Assembly: GCA_946536225.1 (NCBI GenBank) | Contig: CAMNEE010000001.1 | Coordinates: 248,001 to 312,000, forward strand | Direction of reading: 5' to 3' | From: UBA6985 sp946536225 | GTDB lineage: Bacteria > Bacillota_I > Bacilli_A > RF39 > UBA660 | DNA: 64,000 bases | Shown here: positions 51,286 to 60,300 of the stretch, in pieces | Position numbering within the stretch: position 1 is the first letter of the stretch | How the letters are laid out: each line of letters opens with the position of its first letter | Program-made: the position numbers and the translations under genes | Notes under the pieces: generated by a model | Databases searched by the model: none | What the model saw: only the letters and a program-made list of their open reading frames with translations | Told to the model about the DNA's origin: nothing

Positions 51286-51897
51286 ATGAAAGAAGTAATA
51301 CAAGATATGGAAAGGTATGCTGAGGCAAATAATGTTCCAATTATCGAAAAAGACTCTATTATTTTCATAGACAAGTATATTAAATTAAATAATGTTAAAA
51401 GTGTTTTAGAAATTGGTACTGCTATAGGTTATAGTGCGATACTTATGGCATGTGCTTCAAAAGATGTAGAAATTACTACAGTTGAAAGAGATGAAAAAAG
51501 ATATAAGGAAGCTTTAAAGAATATTAAAGCATGTGATCTTGATAAGAGAATTGAAGTAGTTTTTGCAGATGCATTAGATGTTAATTTAGCAGGTTATAAA
51601 TATGATTTAATCTTTATTGATGCTGCTAAAGGACAAAATATTAAATTCTTTGAGAAGTTTAAAAACTATCTTAATGATGGAGGTATAATTATCACTGATA
51701 ATGTTAACTTCCATGGATTAGTTGAAAATCCTGAAAAAATCGAATCTAAGAATGTTCGTCAATTAGTTGATAAGATCATTGAATATAGAGAATGGTTAAA
51801 TGATAATGATGAATTCTTAACAAAGATTTATGATATTGGAGACGGCCTTGCTGTAAGTTTTAAGAAAAATGATGAAAAAGCAAAAAATATTGATTAA
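51286..51897 (+). CDS. trmR: tRNA 5-hydroxyuridine methyltransferase (TrmR/YrrM-type O-methyltransferase)
   Basis: A 203-residue class I SAM-dependent methyltransferase with VLEIGTAIGYSAI (SAM loop), TTVERDEKRYKEA, YDLIFIDAAKGQ and ITDNVNFHG (metal-binding). In Bacillus TrmR turns ho5U34 into mo5U34 of tRNA. The two U32 genes needed for ho5U follow directly, which supports this reading over a generic catechol O-methyltransferase. ATG 51286 after AAGGAGTGTAAGG. Its end overlaps trhP1 by 29 bp. Confidence 0.9.
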   Translation: MKEVIQDMERYAEANNVPIIEKDSIIFIDKYIKLNNVKSVLEIGTAIGYSAILMACASKDVEITTVERDEKRYKEALKNIKACDLDKRIEVVFADALDVNLAGYKYDLIFIDAAKGQNIKFFEKFKNYLNDGGIIITDNVNFHGLVENPEKIESKNVRQLVDKIIEYREWLNDNDEFLTKIYDIGDGLAVSFKKNDEKAKNID

Positions 51898-52669
51898 TAT
51901 TAACAATTTAGATGAGATAGAAGAATATAAGAAAATTGGTATAAACAATTTTCTTTTTGCACTTAAAGGATTTAGTGTTGGTTATAATGATTTTTCTTTA
52001 GAAAGTATTCCTAAAGATTCTTATGTTTTAATTAATAGAGTTCTTGATTCTAAAGGTATAGATGAACTTAAAAGTATAAAAGAAGAGTTAAGTAAATATC
52101 GTGGAGTTATATTTGAAGACTTGGGTGTTTATAATGTACTTAAGGATTCATGTAACTTAATATGGAATCAAGCTCATTTTGGTACAAATACATCTTCTAT
52201 TAATTTCTGGTTATCTAAGTGTAGTTCTGCAGTTCTTTCAAATGAAATAACTAAAGAAGAGATAAAAGAAATAATAGATGGTGCTTCTAGTGAAGTAGTA
52301 TTTAATGTATTTGGTAAAAATATGATTGCATATTCTAGAAGAACACTTTTAAGTAATTTTAATAGATATAATAATTTAGATGAGTTTAATGATATGTTAT
52401 TAAGTGAAAATATTACTAAGAATGATTTTTATTTAAAAGAAAATGAATATGGTACTGCTATATTTAGTAATGATTATTTTAATTATATTTCTTTTAGTGA
52501 GTCTCTTAATGATGAGAAAATTAAATATTATTTAATATATAATTTAGATTTAACTGTTGATAAGATAAGTTCTATTATTGATGGAGAAGAATTTGGTAAT
52601 GATGGATTCTTAAATAAAAAGACAGTTTATAGAATGAGTGAATATACAGACAGGGAGGCTAGAAAATGA
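51869..52669 (+). CDS. U32-family protein, TrhP1-like
   Basis: A 266-residue cytoplasmic protein resembling the shorter U32 partner (YrrN). The barrel signs are weak but visible: ILININNLDEIEEYKKIGI, VIFEDLGVYNVLKD, LIWNQAHFGTN, AVLSNEITKEEI. It lacks the Fe-S Cys cluster of the bigger partner. Together with trhP2 it forms the tRNA U34 hydroxylation pathway (prephenate-dependent in Bacillus). It starts inside trmR (ATGATG at 51869-51874) and ends at ATGA in trhP2. The stop is TGA. Confidence 0.78.
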   Translation: MMKKQKILININNLDEIEEYKKIGINNFLFALKGFSVGYNDFSLESIPKDSYVLINRVLDSKGIDELKSIKEELSKYRGVIFEDLGVYNVLKDSCNLIWNQAHFGTNTSSINFWLSKCSSAVLSNEITKEEIKEIIDGASSEVVFNVFGKNMIAYSRRTLLSNFNRYNNLDEFNDMLLSENITKNDFYLKENEYGTAIFSNDYFNYISFSESLNDEKIKYYLIYNLDLTVDKISSIIDGEEFGNDGFLNKKTVYRMSEYTDREARK

Positions 52670-53865
52670 AAAGTGAATTATTAGCTCCTGCTGGAAGTTT
52701 AGAAAAAATGAAATATGCTTTCCTTTTTGGTGCCGATGCTGTTTATATGGGTGGTAAGAACTATTCCTTAAGAGCAAATGCTAAAAACTTCTCATTAGAA
52801 GAAATGAAGGAAGCAGTAGATTATGCTCATAGTATAGGTAAGAAAGTATATATTACATGTAATATAGTATTTCATAATGAAGACCTAGAGGGTTTAAAAG
52901 AATATTTAAAATACTTAGAGTCTATTCATGTAGATGCTGTATTAGTATCAGATATTGCAGTTATGCAATTAATTAAAGATGAACATATAAATATACCTCT
53001 TCATGTAAGTACTCAAGCAAGTACTCTTAATTATGAAGTAGGAAAGTTTTATAAAGAAATGGGTGCTGAAAGACTTGTTCTTGCAAGAGAAGCATCTCGT
53101 GATGATATTAAAAGAATACACGACGAAACTGGTCTTGAAATAGAATGTTTTGCTCATGGAGCAATGTGTATATCTATAAGTGGTAGATGTGTAATGAGTA
53201 ATTATTGCACGAATAGAGATTCTAATCGAGGTGGATGTGCTCAAATATGTAGATGGACTTTTGATTATAAAAAAGATAATGAAAAAGTCACTGATATACC
53301 ATTTAGTATGACTCCTAAAGATTTAAATATGGTTTCTTTAATAAAAGATATGTTAGAAGCTGGAGTATATAGTTTTAAAATCGAAGGAAGAATGCGTTCT
53401 ATTTATTATGTTTCTACTGTTATTTTAATTTACAGAAGATTACTTGATAAGATTGAGAATGGTACTTTAACTGATGAATATAGAAGATATGCTCTTAATA
53501 TTTTAAATAGAGTAGCTAATCGTGAATCAACTCCTCAGTTCTTTGATAAATTACCTGGAGTAGATGAACAATACTATCTTGGTAGACAAGAAGAATCTAA
53601 TCAAGATTTCTTAGGACTTGTACTTGATTATAAAGATGGAGTTGCTACTATTGAACAAAGAAATAATTTCAAATTAGGAGATGAAGTACAATTCTTTGGA
53701 CCTGATATGAAAACTACTAATTATATTGTTGATAATATAACTGATGAAGATGGTAATAATATAGATGTTGCAAGACATCCTCAGATGGTTATTAAAATAC
53801 GTCTTCCATTTGAAGTTAAGAAAAATAATATGATGAGAGTTAAAGTGTTTGATGTAGTTGAATAA
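52666..53865 (+). CDS. U32 peptidase-family tRNA hydroxylase TrhP2-like
   Basis: A 399-residue protein with the U32 signature: SELLAPAGSLEKMKYAFLFG, STQASTLNYEV and the Cys region CFAHGAMCISISGRC, CTNRDSNRGGCAQIC, which binds Fe-S. A C-terminal beta-barrel domain follows (about 320-399). In Bacillus YrrO (TrhP2) works with YrrN to make 5-hydroxyuridine at tRNA position 34. Four-base overlap with the upstream gene; terminator follows. Confidence 0.92.
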   Translation: MKSELLAPAGSLEKMKYAFLFGADAVYMGGKNYSLRANAKNFSLEEMKEAVDYAHSIGKKVYITCNIVFHNEDLEGLKEYLKYLESIHVDAVLVSDIAVMQLIKDEHINIPLHVSTQASTLNYEVGKFYKEMGAERLVLAREASRDDIKRIHDETGLEIECFAHGAMCISISGRCVMSNYCTNRDSNRGGCAQICRWTFDYKKDNEKVTDIPFSMTPKDLNMVSLIKDMLEAGVYSFKIEGRMRSIYYVSTVILIYRRLLDKIENGTLTDEYRRYALNILNRVANRESTPQFFDKLPGVDEQYYLGRQEESNQDFLGLVLDYKDGVATIEQRNNFKLGDEVQFFGPDMKTTNYIVDNITDEDGNNIDVARHPQMVIKIRLPFEVKKNNMMRVKVFDVVE

Positions 53866-53892
53866 AAGAGAAAATTATTTCTCTTTTTTTAT
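53864..53892 (+). terminator. Terminator of the ireB-trhP2 operon
   Basis: Stem AAAAGAGAAA / TTTCTCTTTT with ATTA loop, T-run. Confidence 0.85.
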
Positions 53893-53971
53893 TTAAAAAA
53901 ATAAATACTTAACTGAAAGTCATTTGTGATATACTTTAAATAAGTTTTTTTAAAAAAGGTTGGTGTATAAA

Positions 53972-56032
53972 ATGCTAATTAAATCAAATGCAATAGAAAG
54001 ATTCTTAAGAGAAAATCCAACTCTTAATTCAAGAAGATATGGTCTTCCTTCAATAGGTAATAGACATGATTTTGAAAACTTTAATAAAAGTGTCCAAAAT
54101 ATAGCTGATGCTATTAATTACTATGGATATGAAATAAGAGATGAAAATATTACTACTATTAAAGATATAGACCTTGGAACAGGGAATCCTTTAAGATTTA
54201 AACCATTTCCTTTAAGTATAAAAGAGATGAAAAAATGTTTAGATGAAGATGATCTATCAGGTTATCCTTATACTGAAGGAGATGATAGAATTAGAAAGAT
54301 TCTTCTAGATTATATTGAAGGTGAAGGAATCTATAATGATAGACCTTATACTTATTCTGATATAGATGAAAAAGGTTTGAGCGTTCATAATATAACGTTC
54401 ATGCCATCAACTTCTATTATATTTAATATAATTGTAAGTATTATATCTAAACCAGGAGATGTTATTTTAATTCCTGCCCCAAATTATGGGTTATTTACTA
54501 TAAGAGCAGAAATAGCAGGTGCAGATGTTCAACTACTTCCTTTAGAAAAAGAAGATGACTTCTATGTTAATCCAGAGAAGTTAGCTCTTAAAATAGATGA
54601 GATTAATGAATCTTTGCAAACTGTATATAACAAGAGAAAAGGTTATATTCCAAGAGTTGTAGCATTTTTAAATGCTAATCCTAATAATCCAACAGGAAAA
54701 GCACTTGGAGAAAAAGATGTAGATAAACTTCAAAAAATAGGTGAAGTATGTTTAGAAAGAGGAGTATTTGTAATTGATGATTTAGTATACCGTGATATTA
54801 CTTTTGATAAAGATAATATTGCTAAACCAATGGCTTCTCTTCCTGGCATGTTTAGAAATACTATTTCTTTATTTGGTTTATCAAAGAGTTATAGCCTAGC
54901 TTCTATTAGAGCTGGTTTTGTAGTAGCTGATGAGTCTATTATTACAGAGATGGTTAATAGAATATTTCAAAGTATGGATTCATCTCCTGTTATAACTGGA
55001 TATGCACTTGCTGGTGCATTTAATAATACTCTAGAAAGAAAAAAGGTGTATCAAGAATACTTTGATGAGTTAAGAAGCACATATATTTATAAATATAATC
55101 TCCTTAAGGCTATGATTGATGGAATTGATACTGTAGATAAAAAATATAAAGAAGAAATAAAGACTGAAATAGTAAGTGTACTTGGGAAGAATGCAGATAA
55201 AGTATTAAATGGTATTCCACTTGTAAAATTTGCTCATGATTTAAAACCAGATGCAGGTTTCTTTGCTATACTAGATTTTACTGAGTTAAAGGGTAGAAAA
55301 CATAACGGAAGAATAATAAGTACAGAAAGAGATGTCTTAAAATTCTTCTATAAGACATATAGAATTAGATTCTTAGTTGGTCAATCAATATGTTGGCCTT
55401 ATGAAGATGAATTAGTAGGAAGAGTATCATTTGCTATTGATAATAAGTTATTAATTGATTCTATTTACAAAATGGGAGAGGCCATTAGTAAATTAAGTGA
55501 TAAATCAGACTTTATTATTAGATTTAATAGAATTGAAGATCAAAAACAAATGGCTAGAATAAAAGTAGATGGATGGCAAAAAACATATGATAGAATTATC
55601 TCTTCTAAATACTTAAAACAACTTAACTATGAAGAACAAACTCAAAAGTATTATAGAAGTTTTGAAGAATATAAAGACTTAGTTCTTGTTGCTGTAAAGA
55701 ATAATGAAGTACTTGGTTATAGTTGTTTTGATGTTAAAGAAAAAACTTATAAGTATGATTCAGAGTTGGTTAGTTTGTATGTTAAAAATGATTATCATTA
55801 TATGGGAATTGGTACAGCATTATTTAATGAAACGTGTAAAGAACTTCTATCAAGAGGTAGAAAAGATATGATTGTTTGGTGCTTAAAAGAAAATACTCCT
55901 GCAATTGATTTCTATTCACGAATGGGTGGAATTAAAAGCGAAGAAAAACTTGCTGTAATTGGAGATAATAAATATTTAGAATATGGATTCTATTTTGATC
56001 TAGAACAATTTGATAAAGACAATTCTTTTTAA
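53972..56032 (+). CDS. Class I/II aminotransferase fused to a GNAT acetyltransferase
   Basis: A 686-residue protein of two enzymes. About 1-510 is a fold-type I PLP aminotransferase: LSGYPYTEGDDRIRKILL, IPAPNYGLFTIRAE, NPNNPTG, VIDDLVYRD and the PLP-lysine loop LFGLSKSYSLASIRAG. About 515-680 is a GNAT domain with LYVKNDYHYMGIGTALFNE (acetyl-CoA loop) and ENTPAIDFYSRMGG. The pairing suggests transamination followed or preceded by N-acetylation of an amino acid or similar amine; the substrate is unknown. ATG 53972 follows AAGGTTGGTG; an in-frame GTG at 53960 is less likely. It sits where udk lies in Bacillus. Confidence 0.88.
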   Translation: MLIKSNAIERFLRENPTLNSRRYGLPSIGNRHDFENFNKSVQNIADAINYYGYEIRDENITTIKDIDLGTGNPLRFKPFPLSIKEMKKCLDEDDLSGYPYTEGDDRIRKILLDYIEGEGIYNDRPYTYSDIDEKGLSVHNITFMPSTSIIFNIIVSIISKPGDVILIPAPNYGLFTIRAEIAGADVQLLPLEKEDDFYVNPEKLALKIDEINESLQTVYNKRKGYIPRVVAFLNANPNNPTGKALGEKDVDKLQKIGEVCLERGVFVIDDLVYRDITFDKDNIAKPMASLPGMFRNTISLFGLSKSYSLASIRAGFVVADESIITEMVNRIFQSMDSSPVITGYALAGAFNNTLERKKVYQEYFDELRSTYIYKYNLLKAMIDGIDTVDKKYKEEIKTEIVSVLGKNADKVLNGIPLVKFAHDLKPDAGFFAILDFTELKGRKHNGRIISTERDVLKFFYKTYRIRFLVGQSICWPYEDELVGRVSFAIDNKLLIDSIYKMGEAISKLSDKSDFIIRFNRIEDQKQMARIKVDGWQKTYDRIISSKYLKQLNYEEQTQKYYRSFEEYKDLVLVAVKNNEVLGYSCFDVKEKTYKYDSELVSLYVKNDYHYMGIGTALFNETCKELLSRGRKDMIVWCLKENTPAIDFYSRMGGIKSEEKLAVIGDNKYLEYGFYFDLEQFDKDNSF

Positions 56033-56077
56033 AATGTATAAAATGAGTACTTTAACACTTAAAATAAACTGTTTTGT

Positions 56078-56106
56078 TTGACTTTTAGCTGAAAATGGTG
56101 TAACCT
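56078..56106 (+). promoter_or_regulatory. Promoter of greA
   Basis: TTGACT, 17-bp spacer, TAACCT. The -10 is weak. Confidence 0.45.
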
Positions 56107-56162
56107 TTTAAAAGTAAGTTTGATAACAAACAAAAATTTATATGAAAAAAGGAATGATTGCG

Positions 56163-56633
56163 ATGTCAAATAAAAAGAAAATTGATTTAACAGCTGAGGG
56201 TTTAGCACAAGTAGAAGAAGAATTAAAAAATTTAAGAGAAGTAGAAAGACCTAGAATTATTCAAGCAATTAAAGATGCTAGAGCACAAGGTGATTTATCT
56301 GAAAACGCTGACTATGATGCTGCTAGAGACGAGCAAGCAAAAACTGAGGCTAGAATTAAAGAACTTGAATATATAGTTGATAATGTTAATATTATTGAAA
56401 AGGTTGAAGGTGAAGTTGGACTTGGTTCAACAGTTACTGTTAACTTTGTTGATGACGATGAAGAAGAAGTTTATAAGATTGTTGGTACTACAGAAGTTGA
56501 TGTAGACAACAACATGATTTCTAAAGAATCTCCAATCGGTGAAGCACTATATGGTCATAAAGAAGGAGAAGTTGTTACTGTTAATCTACCAAATGGTGGA
56601 GGATACGAAATAAAGATTGCTAAGATTGCTTAA
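56163..56633 (+). CDS. greA: Transcription elongation factor GreA
   Basis: A 156-residue factor that enters the RNA polymerase secondary channel and triggers cleavage of backtracked transcripts. The N-terminal coiled coil holds the tip residues Asp-Leu-Ser-Glu-Asn-Ala-Asp-Tyr (GDLSENADYDAARDEQ), and the C-terminal FKBP-like domain ends ESPIGEALYGHKEGEVV. ATG 56163 gives the usual length and follows AAAGGA; the ATG at 56142 would add seven residues overlapping that site. Confidence 0.96.
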   Translation: MSNKKKIDLTAEGLAQVEEELKNLREVERPRIIQAIKDARAQGDLSENADYDAARDEQAKTEARIKELEYIVDNVNIIEKVEGEVGLGSTVTVNFVDDDEEEVYKIVGTTEVDVDNNMISKESPIGEALYGHKEGEVVTVNLPNGGGYEIKIAKIA

Positions 56634-56649
56634 CAATCTCTTTTTTTTA
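56623..56649 (+). terminator. Terminator of greA
   Basis: Stem AGATTG / CAATCT with 5-nt loop, then C and T8; contains the stop codon. Confidence 0.75.
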
Positions 56650-56694
56650 TGTAAAAATTATATTATAATAACTAAACAAAAAAGAGGTGGCTAA

Positions 56695-57288
56695 ATGGAA
56701 GCAGAACATTATTTTACTAATAATGCTGATTTAAAAAGTGAAACTAGAAAGATTAATTATAATTACAAAGATATTACTATAGAGTTTACTTCTGACTTAG
56801 GGGTGTTTTCTAAAGATAAACTTGATTATGGATCAAGACTTTTAATTGAAACTTATATTGAAAAAGGTAAAAGTGGAGTAACTCTTTTAGATGTTGGATG
56901 TGGATATGGTTTTATTGGACTTAGTCTTGCTAAGATAAAAGGATGCATTACTACCATGGTTGATGTTAATAAAAGAGCAGTTCATTTAACTGGTATGAAT
57001 ATTAAGAATAATAAAATCAATAATGCTAAGGTATTTGAATCAAATATATATTCTGAAGTAAAAGATAAGTATGATGTAATTATTACAAATCCTCCTATTA
57101 GAACTGGTAGAGAAACTGTTTTAGAATTTCTAAGAGGAGCAAGGGAACACTTAAATCAAAACGGTGAAGTTTGGTTTGTTATGAGAAAGAATCACGGAGC
57201 CTTAACTGTGGCAAAATTACTTGAAGATATCTATTCCGTAGAAATAGTTGAAAAAAGCAAAGGTTTTTTGATTTTTCGCTGTATTTAG
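56695..57288 (+). CDS. RsmC/YbxB-like class I methyltransferase
   Basis: A 197-residue SAM-dependent methyltransferase: HYFTNN at the start, GVFSKDKLDYGSRLLIE, LLDVGCGYGFIGLSLA (SAM loop) and IITNPPIRTG (NPPhR motif), typical of guanine-N2 rRNA methyltransferases. In Bacillus ybxB lies in front of rpoB, as here, although rplJ and rplL are not found upstream. ATG 56695 follows AGAGGTGG. A hairpin that overlaps the rpoB promoter follows. Confidence 0.88.
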   Translation: MEAEHYFTNNADLKSETRKINYNYKDITIEFTSDLGVFSKDKLDYGSRLLIETYIEKGKSGVTLLDVGCGYGFIGLSLAKIKGCITTMVDVNKRAVHLTGMNIKNNKINNAKVFESNIYSEVKDKYDVIITNPPIRTGRETVLEFLRGAREHLNQNGEVWFVMRKNHGALTVAKLLEDIYSVEIVEKSKGFLIFRCI

Positions 57289-57291
57289 GGG

Positions 57292-57320
57292 TTGACGTAG
57301 AAATAAGTTGCTAGTATAAT
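57292..57320 (+). promoter_or_regulatory. Promoter of rpoBC
   Basis: TTGACG, 17-bp spacer, TATAAT; leader of about 66 nt before rpoB. Confidence 0.85.
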
Positions 57321-57348
57321 TTTATGTTGGTGACTTATTTCTTTTTTT
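57299..57348 (+). terminator. Long-loop terminator enclosing the rpoB -10 box
   Basis: AGAAATAAGT (57299-57308) pairs perfectly with ACTTATTTCT (57333-57342), followed by a T-run. The 24-nt loop contains the rpoB TATAAT. It can act on transcripts coming from the rsmC-like gene but not on those initiated at the rpoB promoter, since the left arm is not transcribed. Confidence 0.5.
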
Positions 57349-57392
57349 GGTGGAAATATTTCTCAAAATTACTATAGTATTGGGGTGAAAAG

Positions 57393-60300
57393 ATGTCATA
57401 CAAAGTTCAAAAATTTGGTGACTTTAGAGAAAGAAGAAACTTCTCTAAGACAAATAGTATATTAGAGTTATCTGATTTACTAGCAATTCAAACTGAGTCA
57501 TATGACAGATTCCTAAAAGAAGGTATCGATGAAGTCTTCAAAGATATTTTTCCTATTGAAAGTTTCACAGGAAAAGTTTCTTTAGCATTCGATTCATATT
57601 CATTTGGTGAACCTAGATATGACGTGAAAGAATCTAAGGAACGTATGGTAACATACTCAGCTCCTTTAAAGGTTCAAGCTCGTGTATTCTTAAATGAAAC
57701 AGGAGAAGTTAAAGAACAAGAAGTGTTCTTAGGTGACGTTCCAATGATGACTGAAGCAGGAACATTCATCATTAATGGTGTTGAACGTTTAATCCAATCA
57801 CAATTAATCAGAAGCCCAGCTATCTATTTTTCAAAAGATATAGATAAAAATGGCCGCCCAGTTGTATCAGGTGAGATTATCCCTAACCATGGTACATGGC
57901 TTGAATACGAATTAGATGCAAGAGATGTAGTTTATATCAGAATTGATAGAACTAGAAAAGTTGCAGCTACTACTTTCTTAAGAGCTTTAGGTTTATCTTC
58001 TGACGAAGAGATTCTAGAAATGTTCGGTGAAGATAACCAATTCATTAAAAATACTCTTGAAAAAGATTCAACAAAGAATACTGACGAAGCATTAATTGAA
58101 ATATATGAAAAATTACGTCCAGGTGAACCTGCAACACTTGATTCTGCTAAGAACCAAATCATAACTAGATTCTTTGATAGATTTAGATATGACTTAGCTA
58201 AAGTAGGACGTTATAAATTTAACAAGAAGTTAAATGTATTAGATAGACTTTTAGGTCAAACACTTGCTGAAACAATCAAAGTTGACGGAAAAGTTCTTGC
58301 TGAAAAGGGTACAGTTGTTGACAAGACTTTACTTGAAACACTTAGACCTGCATTTGCTAATGGTTACAATATTAAAGAAGTAACTATTAATGAAGAATTA
58401 GATCAATATAATAAAATCCAAACTGTTAAGATTGTTGATCCAAACGATGAAAAGAAGACTATTACAATCATTGGTGGAGACACTACTACTGATTTAAGAA
58501 GACTTTCTATTCCAGATGTATACGCTGCTACATCATATTACTTAAATCTACTTGCTGGATTTGGTAATGTTGATGAAATCGACCATTTAGGAAACAGAAG
58601 AGTTAGACAAGTAGGAGAATTAGTTCAAAATCAATTTAAAGTTGGTGTAACTAGAATGGAAAGAGTTATTCGTGAAAGAATGACTACTCAAGAACTAGAC
58701 GCCATGACTCCAAAAACTTTAATTAATATAAGACCAGTTACTGCAGCATTAAAAGAATTCTTTGGTTCATCTCAATTATCAAAATTCATGGATCAAATTA
58801 ACCCAATTGCTGAATTAACTGATAAGAGACGTTTATCTTCTCTTGGACCTGGTGGTTTATCAAGAGATAGAGCTGGTGTAGAAGTACGTGACGTTAACGT
58901 ATCTCACTATGGTAGAATTTGTCCTATCGAATCACCAGAAGGACCAAACATCGGTCTTATTACTTCTTTATCTGGATATGCAAAGATTAATGAATATGGT
59001 TTCATTACAACTCCATATAGAAAAGTTGTTGATTGCCATGTTACTGATGAAATTTGTTATTTAACAGCTGATGAAGAAGCAGATTATTATATCGCTCAAG
59101 CAACAACTCCAATGGATGAAAATAATAATATTATTGTTGATAGTACAGTATGTCGTTTAAATGGAGATGACGTAATTGCATCTAAAGAAAAGATTAACTT
59201 TATTGATGTATCTCCTGCGCAAATTACTGCTATTACAACTTCAATTATTCCATTCCTTGAACACGACGATGCTACTCGTGCCCTAATGGGTTCAAACATG
59301 CAACGTCAAGCAGTTCCACTACTTAGAACAGAAGCTCCAAGAGTTGGTACTGGTGTTGAATACATTGCAGCAAGAGACTCAGGTGAAGTTATCGTTTGTA
59401 AGAATGATGGTGTAGTTGAATATGCTGACGGTAAAAAGATTATTGTTAAAACAAAAGATGGTAAAGATACATATCATTTAGCATCATTTGAAAGAAGTAA
59501 TGCTTGCTCAAGCATTAACCATACTCCAATTGTTAACGCTGGAGATAAAGTTCATAAAGGTGAAATTATTGCTGATGGACCTTCAACTAACTTAGGAGAA
59601 CTTGCTCTTGGTAGAAATATGACTATTGCATTCATGACTTGCAACGGTTATAACTACGAGGATGCTATCGTATTAAATGAACGTTTAGTTAAAGATGATT
59701 CATTTACTACATTACATATTGAACACTATGATATTGACTGTAGAGATACTAAATTAGGACCTGAAGAAATTACTAGAGATATTCCTAATGTTTCTGAAGA
59801 AACAAGAAAGAATCTAGATGCTGATGGTATTATTAGAATCGGTACAGAAGTTAAAGATGGAGATATCCTTGTTGGTAAAGTAACTCCAAAAGGTGTTCAA
59901 GAATTAACTTCAGAAGAAAAATTATTACATGCAATCTTTGGTGAAAAGACTAGAGAAGTTAGAGATACTTCACTAAGAGTTCAACATGGTGCAGGTGGTA
60001 TTGTTCATGATGTTAAGATTTATACTAAAGAAAATTCAGATGAATTACCTGCTGGTGTATCTAAAGTTATAAGAGTATACATTGTTCAAAAACGTAAGAT
60101 ACAAGTTGGTGATAAGATGTCTGGTCGTCATGGTAATAAGGGTGTTGTATCACTTATATTACCTGAAGAAGATATGCCATACATGCCAGATGGAACTCCA
60201 GTAGATATCGTACTTAATCCACAAGGTATTCCTTCACGTATGAATTTAGGACAAGTTCTTGAATTACACTTAGGAATGGCTGCTCAAAAATTAGGTGTTT

